Shown piece after piece: positions 25,710-34,629 of a stretch of 64,000 nt of DNA. The number at the start of each line of letters is the position of its first letter. Position 1 is the stretch's first letter. The stretch spans positions 17,545-81,544 of the forward strand of contig NZ_LSTV01000002.1 of assembly GCF_001644225.1 (NCBI RefSeq). Reading direction: 5' to 3'. The position numbers and the translations under genes are program-made. Source of the DNA: Microbacterium oleivorans (lineage in GTDB: Bacteria; Actinomycetota; Actinomycetes; Actinomycetales; Microbacteriaceae). The notes under the pieces are model-generated. The model searched no databases and had not been told where the DNA came from. It saw only the letters and a program-made list of their open reading frames with translations.

Positions 25710-26816
25710 TCAGGCGCTCCGTGTCGCGAGGCGGCGCCCGGCCTCGGCCAGCCAGCGAGCCGGATCGGCCATCGACGCGGCGGCGCCTCCGGCGAGATCG
25801 GTGAGCGAGATCGTGTGCGCGAAACCGGCGGTGTCGGCGTCGGCGGCGATCCGTCCCGCGACGACCGCGACGGGCACCCCGTGCGCCGCCGCGAGCCCCT
25901 GCACGAACGCGGGCACCTTGCCGGCGGCGGACTGCCCGTCGAACGCGCCCTCCCCCGTGACGACGAGGGATGCCGCGGCCACCGCGCCGGCCAGGTCCAC
26001 GAGGTCGGCGATGCGCTGCGCGCCGGGCACGAGGTCGGCACCCCACGCGGCGAGCGCGAACCCGGTGCCGCCCGCGGCCCCCGCTCCCGGCAGGAGCGGG
26101 TCGGCGGCCGGCACGCGCCGGGCGATGCAGGCTGCGTACCGCTCGAGCACGCCGTCGACGACCTCGACGTCGGCGGCGGTCAGCCCCTTCTGCGGTCCGA
26201 ACACGGCCGCGGCGCCTGCGGGCCCGGTCAGAGGGTTCGTCACGTCGCTGAGCACGGTCACACCTCCCGCCGGCGGGGTCCGCAGGTGCGAGAAGTCGAT
26301 CGCCGACACGGCAGCGAGCCCGCGCGCGCCGGCGGGGACGTCGCGCCCGTCGGCGTCGACCATGCGCGCGCCGAGAGCGCGCAGCATCCCGCTCCCCCCG
26401 TCGGTCGAGGCGGACGAGCCGATGCCGAGGACGAGCCGCTCGACCCCCGCGTCGAGTGCGGCGGCGATCGCCTGCCCGAACCCGGTCGTGTCCGCATCCC
26501 ACGGCAGGCGGTCCTCGCCGAGGAGCTCGATGCCGCTCGTCGAGGCGAGCTCGACGACCCCCGTGCCGTCCGGCAGCAGCAGCCACGCCGCGTCGACGAG
26601 CGTGCCGCGCGGGCCGCGTACGCGGACCGGGCGGCGCTGCGCTCCCGGCACGGCGGCGGCGAAGGCGTCGAGGGTGCCCTCGCCCCCGTCGGCCATGGGG
26701 CGCAGCACGATCTCGGCCGCGGGATCGACCTCACGCCACCCGTCCGCGAGGGCGGCGGATGCCGCGGCGGCGGGCAGCGAGCCCTTGAGACTGTCGAGGG
26801 CGACGACGACGCTCAT
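25710..26816 (-). CDS. Glycerate kinase
   Basis: A 368-residue glycerate kinase of the GlxK/GarK family (PF02595), phosphorylating D-glycerate at O2 or O3. Visible signatures: ALDSLKGSLPAAAASAALADGW at the start, RPMADGGEGTLDA, GIGSSASTDGGSGML (about 130-145) and VTGEGAFDGQSAAGKVP. Start ATG 26816 overlaps the LacI stop (ATGA). In a sugar operon it suggests that the pathway releases glycerate, for example from tartronate semialdehyde or hydroxypyruvate after aldol cleavage of a sugar acid. Confidence 0.92.
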   Translation of the reverse strand: MSVVVALDSLKGSLPAAAASAALADGWREVDPAAEIVLRPMADGGEGTLDAFAAAVPGAQRRPVRVRGPRGTLVDAAWLLLPDGTGVVELASTSGIELLGEDRLPWDADTTGFGQAIAAALDAGVERLVLGIGSSASTDGGSGMLRALGARMVDADGRDVPAGARGLAAVSAIDFSHLRTPPAGGVTVLSDVTNPLTGPAGAAAVFGPQKGLTAADVEVVDGVLERYAACIARRVPAADPLLPGAGAAGGTGFALAAWGADLVPGAQRIADLVDLAGAVAAASLVVTGEGAFDGQSAAGKVPAFVQGLAAAHGVPVAVVAGRIAADADTAGFAHTISLTDLAGGAAASMADPARWLAEAGRRLATRSA

Positions 26817-27856
26817 GCGCGCGGCGGGGTGCTCTCGCGCAGCAGCACGTCGAGTCGCAGGTCGTCGGGATGCGGCTCCCACTCGGCGTCGGTCGCGGCG
26901 CGGAACGCCTGGTAGCCGACCTCTTCGAGAGGCACGTGCACCGTGGTGAGGGCGGGGGTCACGTCGCGTCCCGTCGGGATGTCGTCGAACCCTGCGAGGG
27001 CGATGTCGGCGCCCGCCGTGCGTCCGGCCGCGCGGATCGCGGTGAGGGCGCCGATCGCCACGACGTCGCTGATGCCGAACACGACCGTGCCGGTCTCGAC
27101 GCCGTCCGCGAGCGCCCGGGTCATCGCCTCGTAACCCGCTTCGCGCGTGAAGCCGCCGCGGTAGACGCGGGGTTCCTCGCCCCCGGCCGACGTGAAGCCG
27201 GCGCGGAAGCCGTCGAGGCGCGAATCGCTCGTGGCCGTGCCCTCTTCGGCCGCCAGGACGACGGCCCGGCGGTAGCCGCGGTCGACGAGCGCCCGCCCGA
27301 GGGCCTCGGCGCCCGCGCGGTTGTCGAGGATGAGCGAACGCACGCCGCCGGCCCCCGGACCGAGGGCGACGACCTGGCCGCCCATCGCGCCGAGCAGGTC
27401 CAGTTCGCGGGTGAGTTCGGGCGCCGGGCCCGCCGAGGTCCGGGACGCGGCGAGGATGAGCCCGCGGGGCCGCTGCCCGCGGAGCGCCCGCACGAGCCGC
27501 ACCTCGCGCTCGGGATCGCGCTCGGTGATCGCGACCGTCACCACGAGCCCGGCCTCATCGGCTCCGCGCGCGACGCCCGAGGCGATGAGCCCGAAGTAGG
27601 GGTCGGCGATGTCGGCGACGAGGAGGGCGAGGATCGCCGACGTCCCCCGCGCGGTGGCCTGCGCGGAGAGGTTCGCGGTGTAGCCCAGCCGCGCCGCGGC
27701 GGCCTCGACGCGCTCGCGATAGGAGTCCGCGACCTTGCGCGTCGAGCCGTTGAGGGCGCGCGACGCCGTGGCGAGCGAGACGCCCGCCTCGCGCGCGACG
27801 TCGTCGAGGGTCACCGCGCCCGAGGGCCCGGGTCGACGCAGGGTGCGGTCGGTCAT
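26813..27856 (-). CDS. LacI-family transcriptional regulator
   Basis: A 347-residue LacI regulator with helix-turn-helix TLDDVAREAGVSLATASRALNG (about 16-37), hinge TANLSAQATARGTS and a sugar-sensing core ending IALAGFDDIPTGRDVTPALTTV. It lies inside the leftward operon, 45 bp after the isomerase stop and coupled by ATGA to glycerate kinase. Probable targets are the two AAGCGCTT palindromes in the divergent gap 31186-31497, which would control both operons; it is also the only other LacI in the window and could act on the similar operators further right. Confidence 0.88.
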   Translation of the reverse strand: MTDRTLRRPGPSGAVTLDDVAREAGVSLATASRALNGSTRKVADSYRERVEAAAARLGYTANLSAQATARGTSAILALLVADIADPYFGLIASGVARGADEAGLVVTVAITERDPEREVRLVRALRGQRPRGLILAASRTSAGPAPELTRELDLLGAMGGQVVALGPGAGGVRSLILDNRAGAEALGRALVDRGYRRAVVLAAEEGTATSDSRLDGFRAGFTSAGGEEPRVYRGGFTREAGYEAMTRALADGVETGTVVFGISDVVAIGALTAIRAAGRTAGADIALAGFDDIPTGRDVTPALTTVHVPLEEVGYQAFRAATDAEWEPHPDDLRLDVLLRESTPPRA

Positions 27857-27901
27857 GGTGCGAAGTCTACGGGCGGCCGTCGGCGTGGTCGGAGCGGCCC
27901 G

Positions 27902-28774
27902 TCATCGACCGCTGAGGAACGGTGAGACGGATGCCGCGAACCCCGCCGCGGTCCGGCGCACCGCCTCGAGCGGCTCGGTGGCCCACACGTCGGCGTTGAA
28001 GATCTCGACCTCGACGTCGCCCGTGTAGCCGGTGTCGACGACGGCGCGGGTGAGGCCCGCGAGGTCGATGACGCCGTCGCCGGGGTAGTGCCGGCCGAGC
28101 AGGACGTCCGCCGGGAGCGGCGTCTTCCAGTCGCAGACCTGGTACGTCGCGATCCGACCCTCCCGGCCGGCGCGCGCGATCGAGTCGAGCACGTCCGGGT
28201 CCCAGAAGATGTGGAACGTGTCGACGGCGACACCCACGACCGACGGGTCGAAGTCCGCCGCGAGGTCGAGCGCCTGCCCCAGGGTCGAGACGACGCACCG
28301 GTCGGTCGCGTACATCGGGTGCAGCGGCTCGATCGCGAGCGTCACGCCGGCCTCGGCGGCGTGAGGAGCGAGTTCGCCGAGCGCGTCGCGGACGCGCTCG
28401 CGCGCTCCGACGAGGTCGCGGGAGCCCTCGGGCAGTCCGCCGGCGACGAGCACGAGCACGGCCTCCGAGCCGGGCGCACCGGCGGCGGCGAGGGTCGCGG
28501 CCTCGTCGATGGCGACGAGGTTGTCGTCGATCGACGCACGGCGGGGCGGGCCCTCGGGCATCGTGAAGAAGCCCGATCGGCAGTGGGTCGAGAACCGCAG
28601 GCCGGAATCGCTCAGCATCGACGCGGCCGTCGCGAGCCCGACCTCCTGCACCGGCTCGCGCCAGAGCCCGATGCTCTGCACCCCGGCCTCCGCGGTCACG
28701 CGGAGCGCGGTGGCGAGGTCGGCGTGCTTGATCGTGCCCTGGTTGATCGACAGGCGCGGGTCGACGGCGCTCAC
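27902..28774 (-). CDS. Sugar phosphate isomerase/epimerase (xylose isomerase-like TIM barrel)
   Basis: A 290-residue AP-endonuclease-2/xylose-isomerase-like TIM barrel: DPRLSINQGTIKHADLATAL at the start, GVQSIGLWREPV, Glu in LAIEPLHPMY, VGVAVDTFHIFWDPD, and TYQVCDWKTPL and VEVEIFNADVWATEP supply the metal-binding Glu/Asp/His set. It would isomerise or epimerise a keto-sugar next to the Gfo/Idh oxidoreductase, a pairing known from inositol and 3-keto-sugar pathways. GTG 28774 overlaps the DUF993 stop (GTGA) and begins the family N-terminus; upstream ATGs lie in the other gene. Confidence 0.85.
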   Translation of the reverse strand: MSAVDPRLSINQGTIKHADLATALRVTAEAGVQSIGLWREPVQEVGLATAASMLSDSGLRFSTHCRSGFFTMPEGPPRRASIDDNLVAIDEAATLAAAGAPGSEAVLVLVAGGLPEGSRDLVGARERVRDALGELAPHAAEAGVTLAIEPLHPMYATDRCVVSTLGQALDLAADFDPSVVGVAVDTFHIFWDPDVLDSIARAGREGRIATYQVCDWKTPLPADVLLGRHYPGDGVIDLAGLTRAVVDTGYTGDVEVEIFNADVWATEPLEAVRRTAAGFAASVSPFLSGR

Positions 28775-29973
28775 GCGTCGAGACCGTTCAGGCGCAGCAT
28801 CCCGTTCCACCGCTGTGCGGCGAGCTCGGGACGTTCGAAGGCCTTCGCCTCGTTCGCGAGCTCGACGATGCGGGACAGGTGCGGCAGGCTGCGCGCCGAG
28901 TGCAGTCCGCCCACCATCTGGAAGGCGGGCTGGTGCCCGTTCAGCCACGCCAGGAAGGCGACACCCGTCTTGTAGTAGAACGTCGGCGCCGCGAAGACCT
29001 GACGCGACAGCGCCTCGGTCGGGGCGAGCACCTCGAGGTAGCGCGCCGGGTCGCCCGCGTCGAGCGCCTGGATCGCCGCCGAGGCGACGGGGGTCAGCGC
29101 GGCGAACGCGCCCAGCAGCGCGTCCGAGTGCTGCCGAGCGGATGCCGGGTCCCGCGTCGGCTGCGGTGCGTCGGGCACGTCGGCGCCGCCGATCAGGCCG
29201 ACGTAGTTGAAGTCGTCACCCGTGAACATGCGCACGGACTCGGGCAGGCGCTCGCGCACCGACACCTCGGAGGCCGCGTCGAGCAGGCTCATCTTGACCC
29301 CGGCGACCTTGTCGACGTTTTCCTCGATGACCTCCAGCAGCACGGCCGACGCCGTCTGCCAGTCGGCCGCCCCGAAGTATCCCGCCAGCTGCGGGTCGAA
29401 CGCGGTGCCGAGCCAGTGGAGCACGACGGGTCCGGAGGCCCGCGAGAGCACGGCGTCGTAGACGCGACGGTAGTCGTCGGCGCTCTCGGCGACGCGGGCG
29501 AGGTGGCGGGAGGCCATGAGGACGGGCCCCGCCCCCTGCTCCTCGGTGAAGTGGAGCTGCTCGAGGTAGGCCGAGACGACCTCGTCGAGCGAGATGCGCT
29601 CCTCGTCGATGTGGTCGGTGTTCACGCCGACGACGACGGAGCCGCCCTCTTCACGGGCGACCTCGGCGGAGCGCGAGATCAGCTCGCGGGTGGCCGCGGC
29701 ATCCAATCCCATGTTCCGCTGCGCGGTGTCCATGGCGTCGGCGACGCCGAGCCCCCACGAGTAGACGTTGCGACGGAAGTCGAGCGTCGCGTCCCAGTCG
29801 ATCTCGGCCGGCTGGCCCGGGGTGTTGTCGGCGTGGGTCTTCGGCGCGACGTGCGCGGCCGCGTAGGCGACGCGGCTGCGCAGCGGCCCCTCGGGACGGG
29901 TGTAGCCCGACGTGTCGACGAGCGGGACGCGGCGGAGGGCGCCGTCGCCCGAGAGCAGGGTGAGGTCGGTCAT
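28771..29973 (-). CDS. DUF993 family protein (dihydrodipicolinate-synthase-like aldolase fold)
   Basis: A 400-residue protein of the DUF993 group, related to the DHDPS/NAL TIM-barrel lyases. Lys in VDKVAGVKMSLLDA is where the Schiff-base lysine of class I lyases falls; NTDHIDEERISLDE and VLHWLGTAFDPQ are other conserved blocks. Its reaction is not established; an aldol cleavage or dehydration of a keto-sugar acid is plausible. It sits 3 bp after the oxidoreductase and overlaps the isomerase, so the three form one pathway unit. No signal peptide. Confidence 0.85.
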   Translation of the reverse strand: MTDLTLLSGDGALRRVPLVDTSGYTRPEGPLRSRVAYAAAHVAPKTHADNTPGQPAEIDWDATLDFRRNVYSWGLGVADAMDTAQRNMGLDAAATRELISRSAEVAREEGGSVVVGVNTDHIDEERISLDEVVSAYLEQLHFTEEQGAGPVLMASRHLARVAESADDYRRVYDAVLSRASGPVVLHWLGTAFDPQLAGYFGAADWQTASAVLLEVIEENVDKVAGVKMSLLDAASEVSVRERLPESVRMFTGDDFNYVGLIGGADVPDAPQPTRDPASARQHSDALLGAFAALTPVASAAIQALDAGDPARYLEVLAPTEALSRQVFAAPTFYYKTGVAFLAWLNGHQPAFQMVGGLHSARSLPHLSRIVELANEAKAFERPELAAQRWNGMLRLNGLDA

Positions 29974-29976
29974 CGA

Positions 29977-31185
29977 TCAGTCCAGCGAGAGTGCGTCGAG
30001 CTCGATCTTGCGTCCCTCGCGGCTCGAGCGCAGGCCCGCCTCGGCCAGCTGCACGCCGCGAGCGCCGGCGAGGAGGTCGAACTCGTAGTCGGTGTCCTCG
30101 ACATACGAGACGAGGAACTCCTCCCACTGCTGACGGAAGCCGTTGATGAAGACGTCGTTCGTCGGCACCTGCTGCCAGTCGGCGTCGTAGTCGTGGCTGT
30201 CCTCGAGGTCGGGGTTCCACACCGGCTTGGGGGTGGCGTTGCGGGGCTGGATCTTCGCGCCGAACAGGCCCACGACGGCCGAGCCATGCGTGCCGTCGAC
30301 GTGGAACTCGACGAGCTCGTCGCGGTTGACGCGCACGGTCCACGACGAGTTGATCTGCGCGACGACGCCGCCCTCGAGCTCGAACACGCCGTAGGCGGCG
30401 TCCTCGGCGGTCGCGGTGTAGTGCTCGCCCTTCTCGTCCCAGCGGTCGGCGATGTGCACGGCGGCCTGCGCGTAGACCGAGTCGACCTTGCCGAAGAGGT
30501 TCTCGAGCACGTAGTTCCAGTGCGGGAACATGTCGACGATGATGCCGCCGCCGTCCTCGGCACGGTAGTTCCACGAGGGGCGCTGCGCCGGCTGCCAGTC
30601 GCCCTCGAAGACCCAGTAGCCGAACTCGCCGCGGACGGAGAGGATGCGGCCGAAGAAGCCCGAATCGATGAGGCGCTTGAGCTTCTGCAGGCCCGGCAGG
30701 TAGAGCTTGTCGTGCACGACACCGGTCTTGACGCCGGCCTCGGCCGCCAGCTTCGCGAGCTCGAGGGCCTCCTCGAGGGATTCGGCGGTCGGCTTCTCGG
30801 TGTAGATCGTCTTGCCGGCGGCGATGGCCTTGCGCAGCGCCGTGGCGCGCGCCTTCGTGACGAGGAAGTCGGCGTAGATCTCCCAGCGCGGGTCGGCGAG
30901 TGCGGCATCCAGATCGGTCGTGTAGTCCTCGATGCCGTGCTTCGCGGCGAGCTCGGCGAGCTTGGCCTCGCTGCGGCCGACGAGGAGGGGCTTGACGGTG
31001 ATCTTCGACCCGTCGGGCAGCTCGATGCCGCCCTGCTCGCGGATGGCGAGGATCGAGCGCACCAGGTGCTGGCGGTAGCCCATGCGGCCCGAGACGCCGT
31101 TCATGATGATGCCGATCTCGCGGACGGCGGGGGCTGCTGCGGCGGCGGCAGCCGGTGCGGGGGCGGTGATGGTCGTCTCTGACAC
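29977..31185 (-). CDS. Gfo/Idh/MocA family oxidoreductase
   Basis: A 402-residue NAD(P)-dependent dehydrogenase. After an Ala/Pro-rich start, the Rossmann fold reads IGIIMNGVSGRMGYRQHL; IYTEKPTAES supplies the catalytic Lys of the EKP motif; the C-terminal alpha/beta domain includes DGGGIIVDMFPHWNYVLENLFG. These enzymes oxidise a sugar, sugar acid or cyclitol hydroxyl. First gene of the leftward operon, divergent from the binding protein at 31498, with an AAGCGCTT operator just upstream. The long N-terminal poly-Ala stretch is unusual. Confidence 0.88.
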   Translation of the reverse strand: MSETTITAPAPAAAAAAAPAVREIGIIMNGVSGRMGYRQHLVRSILAIREQGGIELPDGSKITVKPLLVGRSEAKLAELAAKHGIEDYTTDLDAALADPRWEIYADFLVTKARATALRKAIAAGKTIYTEKPTAESLEEALELAKLAAEAGVKTGVVHDKLYLPGLQKLKRLIDSGFFGRILSVRGEFGYWVFEGDWQPAQRPSWNYRAEDGGGIIVDMFPHWNYVLENLFGKVDSVYAQAAVHIADRWDEKGEHYTATAEDAAYGVFELEGGVVAQINSSWTVRVNRDELVEFHVDGTHGSAVVGLFGAKIQPRNATPKPVWNPDLEDSHDYDADWQQVPTNDVFINGFRQQWEEFLVSYVEDTDYEFDLLAGARGVQLAEAGLRSSREGRKIELDALSLD

Positions 31186-31235
31186 GTTCGGTCCTTCGTC
31201 TGGTTATCCGCGCATCGGGTGTCCCCGCGTCGTGC

Positions 31236-31282
31236 GGGTAAGCGCTTTCCCCCAGTGTGTCATCGGGCGGGGGTTTCCGCAA
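31236..31282 (-). promoter_or_regulatory. Promoter and LacI operator for the leftward Gfo/Idh operon
   Basis: On the minus strand TTGCGG (31277-31282) and CACACT (31254-31259) are 17 bp apart and resemble -35 and -10 boxes. Directly after lies GGGGGAAAGCGCTTACCC (31236-31253), a LacI-type palindrome, where a repressor would block initiation. The remainder of this 312-bp gap holds only the next feature. Confidence 0.6.
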
Positions 31283-31363
31283 GGACGATCGGATGCGGCG
31301 CTGCGGGCCCTCTCGGGGGAGGATGGAGAGCGGTTGTCGCAAAGACGTTACATATCCGACACA

Positions 31364-31401
31364 GGTAAGCGCTTGCCGCCGGACCGCCGCGGGGTTACCG
31401 T
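31364..31401 (+). promoter_or_regulatory. LacI operator and likely promoter for the rightward ABC/GH38 operon
   Basis: GGTAAGCGCTTGCC (31364-31377) is a palindromic LacI-type site. TTGCCG (31373-31378) and TACCGT (31396-31401), 17 bp apart, are candidate -35/-10 boxes, so the operator would overlap the -35. Confidence 0.6.
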
Positions 31402-31497
31402 ATGAGCACCCCTTGTCATGACATGCCGACAAATACCCGGTTGACCCGCTCATGACTCACCCCGCGCTCACCGAGGAGCGCATGCGAAGGAGAAGCA

Positions 31498-32772
31498 GTG
31501 AAGAGTTCCCGCACCATCCGTACCGCCACAGTCATCGCCGCAGCGGTGGGCGCTCTCGTGCTCGCCGGTTGCTCGTCGTCGGGCAACGGCGGCGGCACCG
31601 CAGGTGAGGACGTCACCCTCGAGTTCGTCCAGTCGGGCGACGCGGCGCAGGGTGGCGGCTACGCCATGCTCGCCAAGAAGTACGAGGAGGAGACCGGCGT
31701 CAAGGTCAAGGTCGTCGAGGTTCCCGGCGACGACCTCCGCACCCGCCTCCGCACCGCATCGCAGGCCAACGACCTTCCCGCCCTGGCGGCCGCCCCCGAC
31801 GCCGACCCGGCGTGGACCGACCGCATGCTCGACCTCACCGACATCGCCGAAGAGGCCAAGGTCATCCCCGCCCTGCGCGTCGAGGACCCCGAGGACGGCA
31901 AGGTCAAGGCGCTCCCGACGACCCTCACCGGTGTCGGCATGTTCCTCAACAAGACCCTCTGGGACGAGGCCGGCGTCGAGTACCCGACCTCGCTCGACCA
32001 GGAGTGGACGTGGGACGAGTACGTCCAGAAGGCCACCGAGGTCGTCGACAAGACGGATGCCGAGTTCGGCGGCGTCATCGACAGCTCGGCGCACCGTCTG
32101 CGCGCGTTCCTGTTCGAGTTCGGCAGCCAGGGCGTCACCGAGCAGTCGGACGGCACGTGGGCGCTCGACGAGGAGGGCGCCAAGGCCCTCGAGTACTTCA
32201 AGAAGCTGAACGACGACGGATTCCTGCCCAAGGCCGTCTGGGCCGCCGGTGACGACCCCAGCGCGACCTTCAAGAGCGGCCGCGTGGCCGGCTACATGTC
32301 GGGCGTCTGGCAGATCGCCGACTTCCAGGCCAACATCAAGGACTTCGAGTGGATCTCCGTGCCGCTGCCGCAGCAGCCGGTCCGCTCGACGAACTACGGT
32401 GCCGCATCCTGGATCGTCGCCTACGACGGCACGGGTGTCGAGAAGGAGACGCTCGACTTCGTGAAGTGGATGTACCAGCCGGAGAACTACACCGAGTACT
32501 GCGAGATCTCGGGCTGCCTGCCCGCCCTCGAGGGCCTCGACATCGAGTACAAGGACGACGCCTACGCGTTCGACCTCTACAACGGTGAGATCGCCGCGTC
32601 GCCCGAGATCGCTGCCCGTCAGACCGTCGACGGCCTGAAGAACAGCTACACGGGTCTCGCGATCGACAGCGAGCCGCTCAAGGACGAGACCATCAAGTAC
32701 CTCAACGGCGAGCAGACGCTCGAGCAGACCGTCGAGAACATCAACACGGTCTCGACCGACCAGATGAAGTGA
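31498..32772 (+). CDS. Sugar ABC importer substrate-binding lipoprotein
   Basis: A 424-residue family-1 solute-binding protein with signal peptide and lipobox LVLAGC (Cys25), Gly/Ser linker, then VTLEFVQSGDAAQGG and WTWDEYVQKATEVV, typical of the oligosaccharide group. GTG start at 31498 with AAGGAGAAGC upstream. First gene of binding protein, two permeases, alpha-mannosidase and an unclassified enzyme. The ligand is likely an alpha-mannoside-containing oligosaccharide, from the GH38 neighbour. Confidence 0.9.
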   Translation: MKSSRTIRTATVIAAAVGALVLAGCSSSGNGGGTAGEDVTLEFVQSGDAAQGGGYAMLAKKYEEETGVKVKVVEVPGDDLRTRLRTASQANDLPALAAAPDADPAWTDRMLDLTDIAEEAKVIPALRVEDPEDGKVKALPTTLTGVGMFLNKTLWDEAGVEYPTSLDQEWTWDEYVQKATEVVDKTDAEFGGVIDSSAHRLRAFLFEFGSQGVTEQSDGTWALDEEGAKALEYFKKLNDDGFLPKAVWAAGDDPSATFKSGRVAGYMSGVWQIADFQANIKDFEWISVPLPQQPVRSTNYGAASWIVAYDGTGVEKETLDFVKWMYQPENYTEYCEISGCLPALEGLDIEYKDDAYAFDLYNGEIAASPEIAARQTVDGLKNSYTGLAIDSEPLKDETIKYLNGEQTLEQTVENINTVSTDQMK

Positions 32773-32791
32773 CCTCCCTAGGGAACCTCGC

Positions 32792-33742
32792 ATGACTGCA
32801 ACCATCACGCCGGACGCCTCCGCCCCCACGGCGGGGGCGCCCGGCGCGCCCTCCCGCCGCCGCAAGCGCACCTTCGGCCGGTACCGGATGGCGCCCTTCC
32901 TGTTCACCGTCATCACGGCGGCCCTGTTCGCCCTGTTTTTCCTCTGGCCGGGCGTCCTCGGATTGTCCTACTCGCTGACCGACTTCCGCGGCTGGGGCGA
33001 CGCCAACTTCGTCGGGCTCGACAACTACCGCGAGCTGCTCAGCGACCCGAGCTTCTACGCGGCCCTCGGCCGCACCTTCGTCTTCGCACTGTTCTCGGTG
33101 CCCCTCAGCTACGCGCTCTCCCTCGGGATGGCCGTCGCGATCAACGCGACGCACGCCCGCGGCAAGACGGCCGCGCGCATCATCTTCTTCCTGCCCTGGC
33201 TCGTGTCCCCCATCGTCACCGGTGTCATCTGGCGGTGGATGTTCGGCGAGAGCTTCGGCTTCGTGAACTTCATGATCAGCGTGTTCGGCGGAGACCGGGT
33301 GCCCTGGTCCTCGAACGCCGACCTCTCCCTGCTGGTCGTCATCGTGGCATCCTCGTGGGGCGGCGCGGCCTTCAACATGCTGCTGTTCGTCGCCGCGCTC
33401 AACAACGTGCCGAAGTCGTACTACGAGGCGGCCGAGCTCGACGGCGCCAACGGCTGGCAGCGCTTCCGCAGCATCACGCTGCCCTCGATCGCCCCGACCT
33501 CGATCCTGGTGATCCTGCTGTCCACACTCGGGCACATGAAGGAGTTCGCCCTCATCCAGTCGCTCAACGGCGGTGGACCGGGGACGCAGAACCGTCTGAT
33601 CGTCCAGTACATCTACGAGACCGGCTTCAAGCAGTCCGAGATCGGCTACGCCAGCGCGGCGTCGATGATCCTCCTGGTGATCCTGATGGTCATCGCGATC
33701 GTCCAGCTGCGCATCAGCCGGAGGAGCAACAACTCATGGTGA
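32792..33742 (+). CDS. Sugar ABC importer permease, UgpA type
   Basis: A 316-residue permease with a Pro/Ala-rich cytoplasmic tail, six membrane segments and the EAA loop EAAELDGANGWQRFRSITLP. GGPGTQNRLIVQYIYETGF is the usual segment before the last helix. It starts 19 bp after the binding-protein stop and overlaps the second permease by 7 bp. Works with 31498 and 33736. Confidence 0.9.
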   Translation: MTATITPDASAPTAGAPGAPSRRRKRTFGRYRMAPFLFTVITAALFALFFLWPGVLGLSYSLTDFRGWGDANFVGLDNYRELLSDPSFYAALGRTFVFALFSVPLSYALSLGMAVAINATHARGKTAARIIFFLPWLVSPIVTGVIWRWMFGESFGFVNFMISVFGGDRVPWSSNADLSLLVVIVASSWGGAAFNMLLFVAALNNVPKSYYEAAELDGANGWQRFRSITLPSIAPTSILVILLSTLGHMKEFALIQSLNGGGPGTQNRLIVQYIYETGFKQSEIGYASAASMILLVILMVIAIVQLRISRRSNNSW

Positions 33743-34629
33743 CCACGTACGCCATCACCGTCCCCGACGAGAAGACGCGCGAGCGCTTCGAGCGTCGCCG
33801 CCGGTCGAAGAACCTCCGCCGCCGCGCAGTGGTCCCCACCACCATGCTGTGGGTGCTCGCACTGCTCATGCTGTTCCCGCTGGCGTGGTTCCTGCTGTCC
33901 TCGTTCAAGCCCGGCAGCGAGCTCTTCAGCTACCCGCTGTCGTTCTTCCCCAAGGAGTGGACGCTCGACGGCTACTCCGCGGCGCTCGAGCGCATCGACT
34001 TCGCGCGCTACTTCTTCAACACGGCGCTCGTCGCGTCGATCACGACGGTCCTGACCGTGTTCCTGTGCGCGACGACCGGTTACGCGCTGGCGAAGTACAA
34101 GAACCCCTGGCTGAGCGTCCTCGGCCTGTTCATCCTCTCGATGACGATGCTCCCGGGCGAGGTCATCCTCAACCCGATGTTCATCGTCATCCGCGACCTC
34201 GGTCTCTACAACCAGCTCGCCGGTGTGATCATCCCCTCGATCGTCACCCCGACCGGCGTGTTCATGTTCCGTCAGTTCTTCATCACCATCCCCGACGAGC
34301 TCATGCAGGCGGCGCGGATCGACGGCGCGAGCGAGTACGGCATCTTCTTCCGTATCATGCTGCCCCTGGCGCGCCCCATCGCGTTGACCCTGGCGATCAT
34401 GTCCTTCCAGTGGCGTTGGAACGACTACATCTTCCCGCTCATCATCCTCGGTGACCCCGAGCAGTTCACGCTCCAGATCGCCCTGCGGGCGCTGGTCGGT
34501 GCCGAGAACATCGAGTGGACGATCCTGCTGTCGGCATCCGTGCTGTCGATGATCCCGCTCGTGGCGCTCTACCTGGTGTTCCAGAAGTACGTCACCTCGT
34601 CGAACATCAACGCGGGACTGAAGGACTGA
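33736..34629 (+). CDS. Sugar ABC importer permease, UgpE type
   Basis: A 297-residue permease with six membrane segments and the loop QAARIDGASEYGIFFRIMLP. ATG 33736 follows GGAGGAGCAAC in the end of the previous gene. Its stop overlaps the alpha-mannosidase start by one base (TGATG), so transporter and enzyme are made together. Confidence 0.9.
   Translation: MVTTYAITVPDEKTRERFERRRRSKNLRRRAVVPTTMLWVLALLMLFPLAWFLLSSFKPGSELFSYPLSFFPKEWTLDGYSAALERIDFARYFFNTALVASITTVLTVFLCATTGYALAKYKNPWLSVLGLFILSMTMLPGEVILNPMFIVIRDLGLYNQLAGVIIPSIVTPTGVFMFRQFFITIPDELMQAARIDGASEYGIFFRIMLPLARPIALTLAIMSFQWRWNDYIFPLIILGDPEQFTLQIALRALVGAENIEWTILLSASVLSMIPLVALYLVFQKYVTSSNINAGLKD

Noticed and set aside
34515..34628. Upstream in-frame extension of the GH38 protein
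   Set aside because: The extension lies wholly inside the permease gene; ATG 34629 at the TGATG junction begins the family N-terminus.
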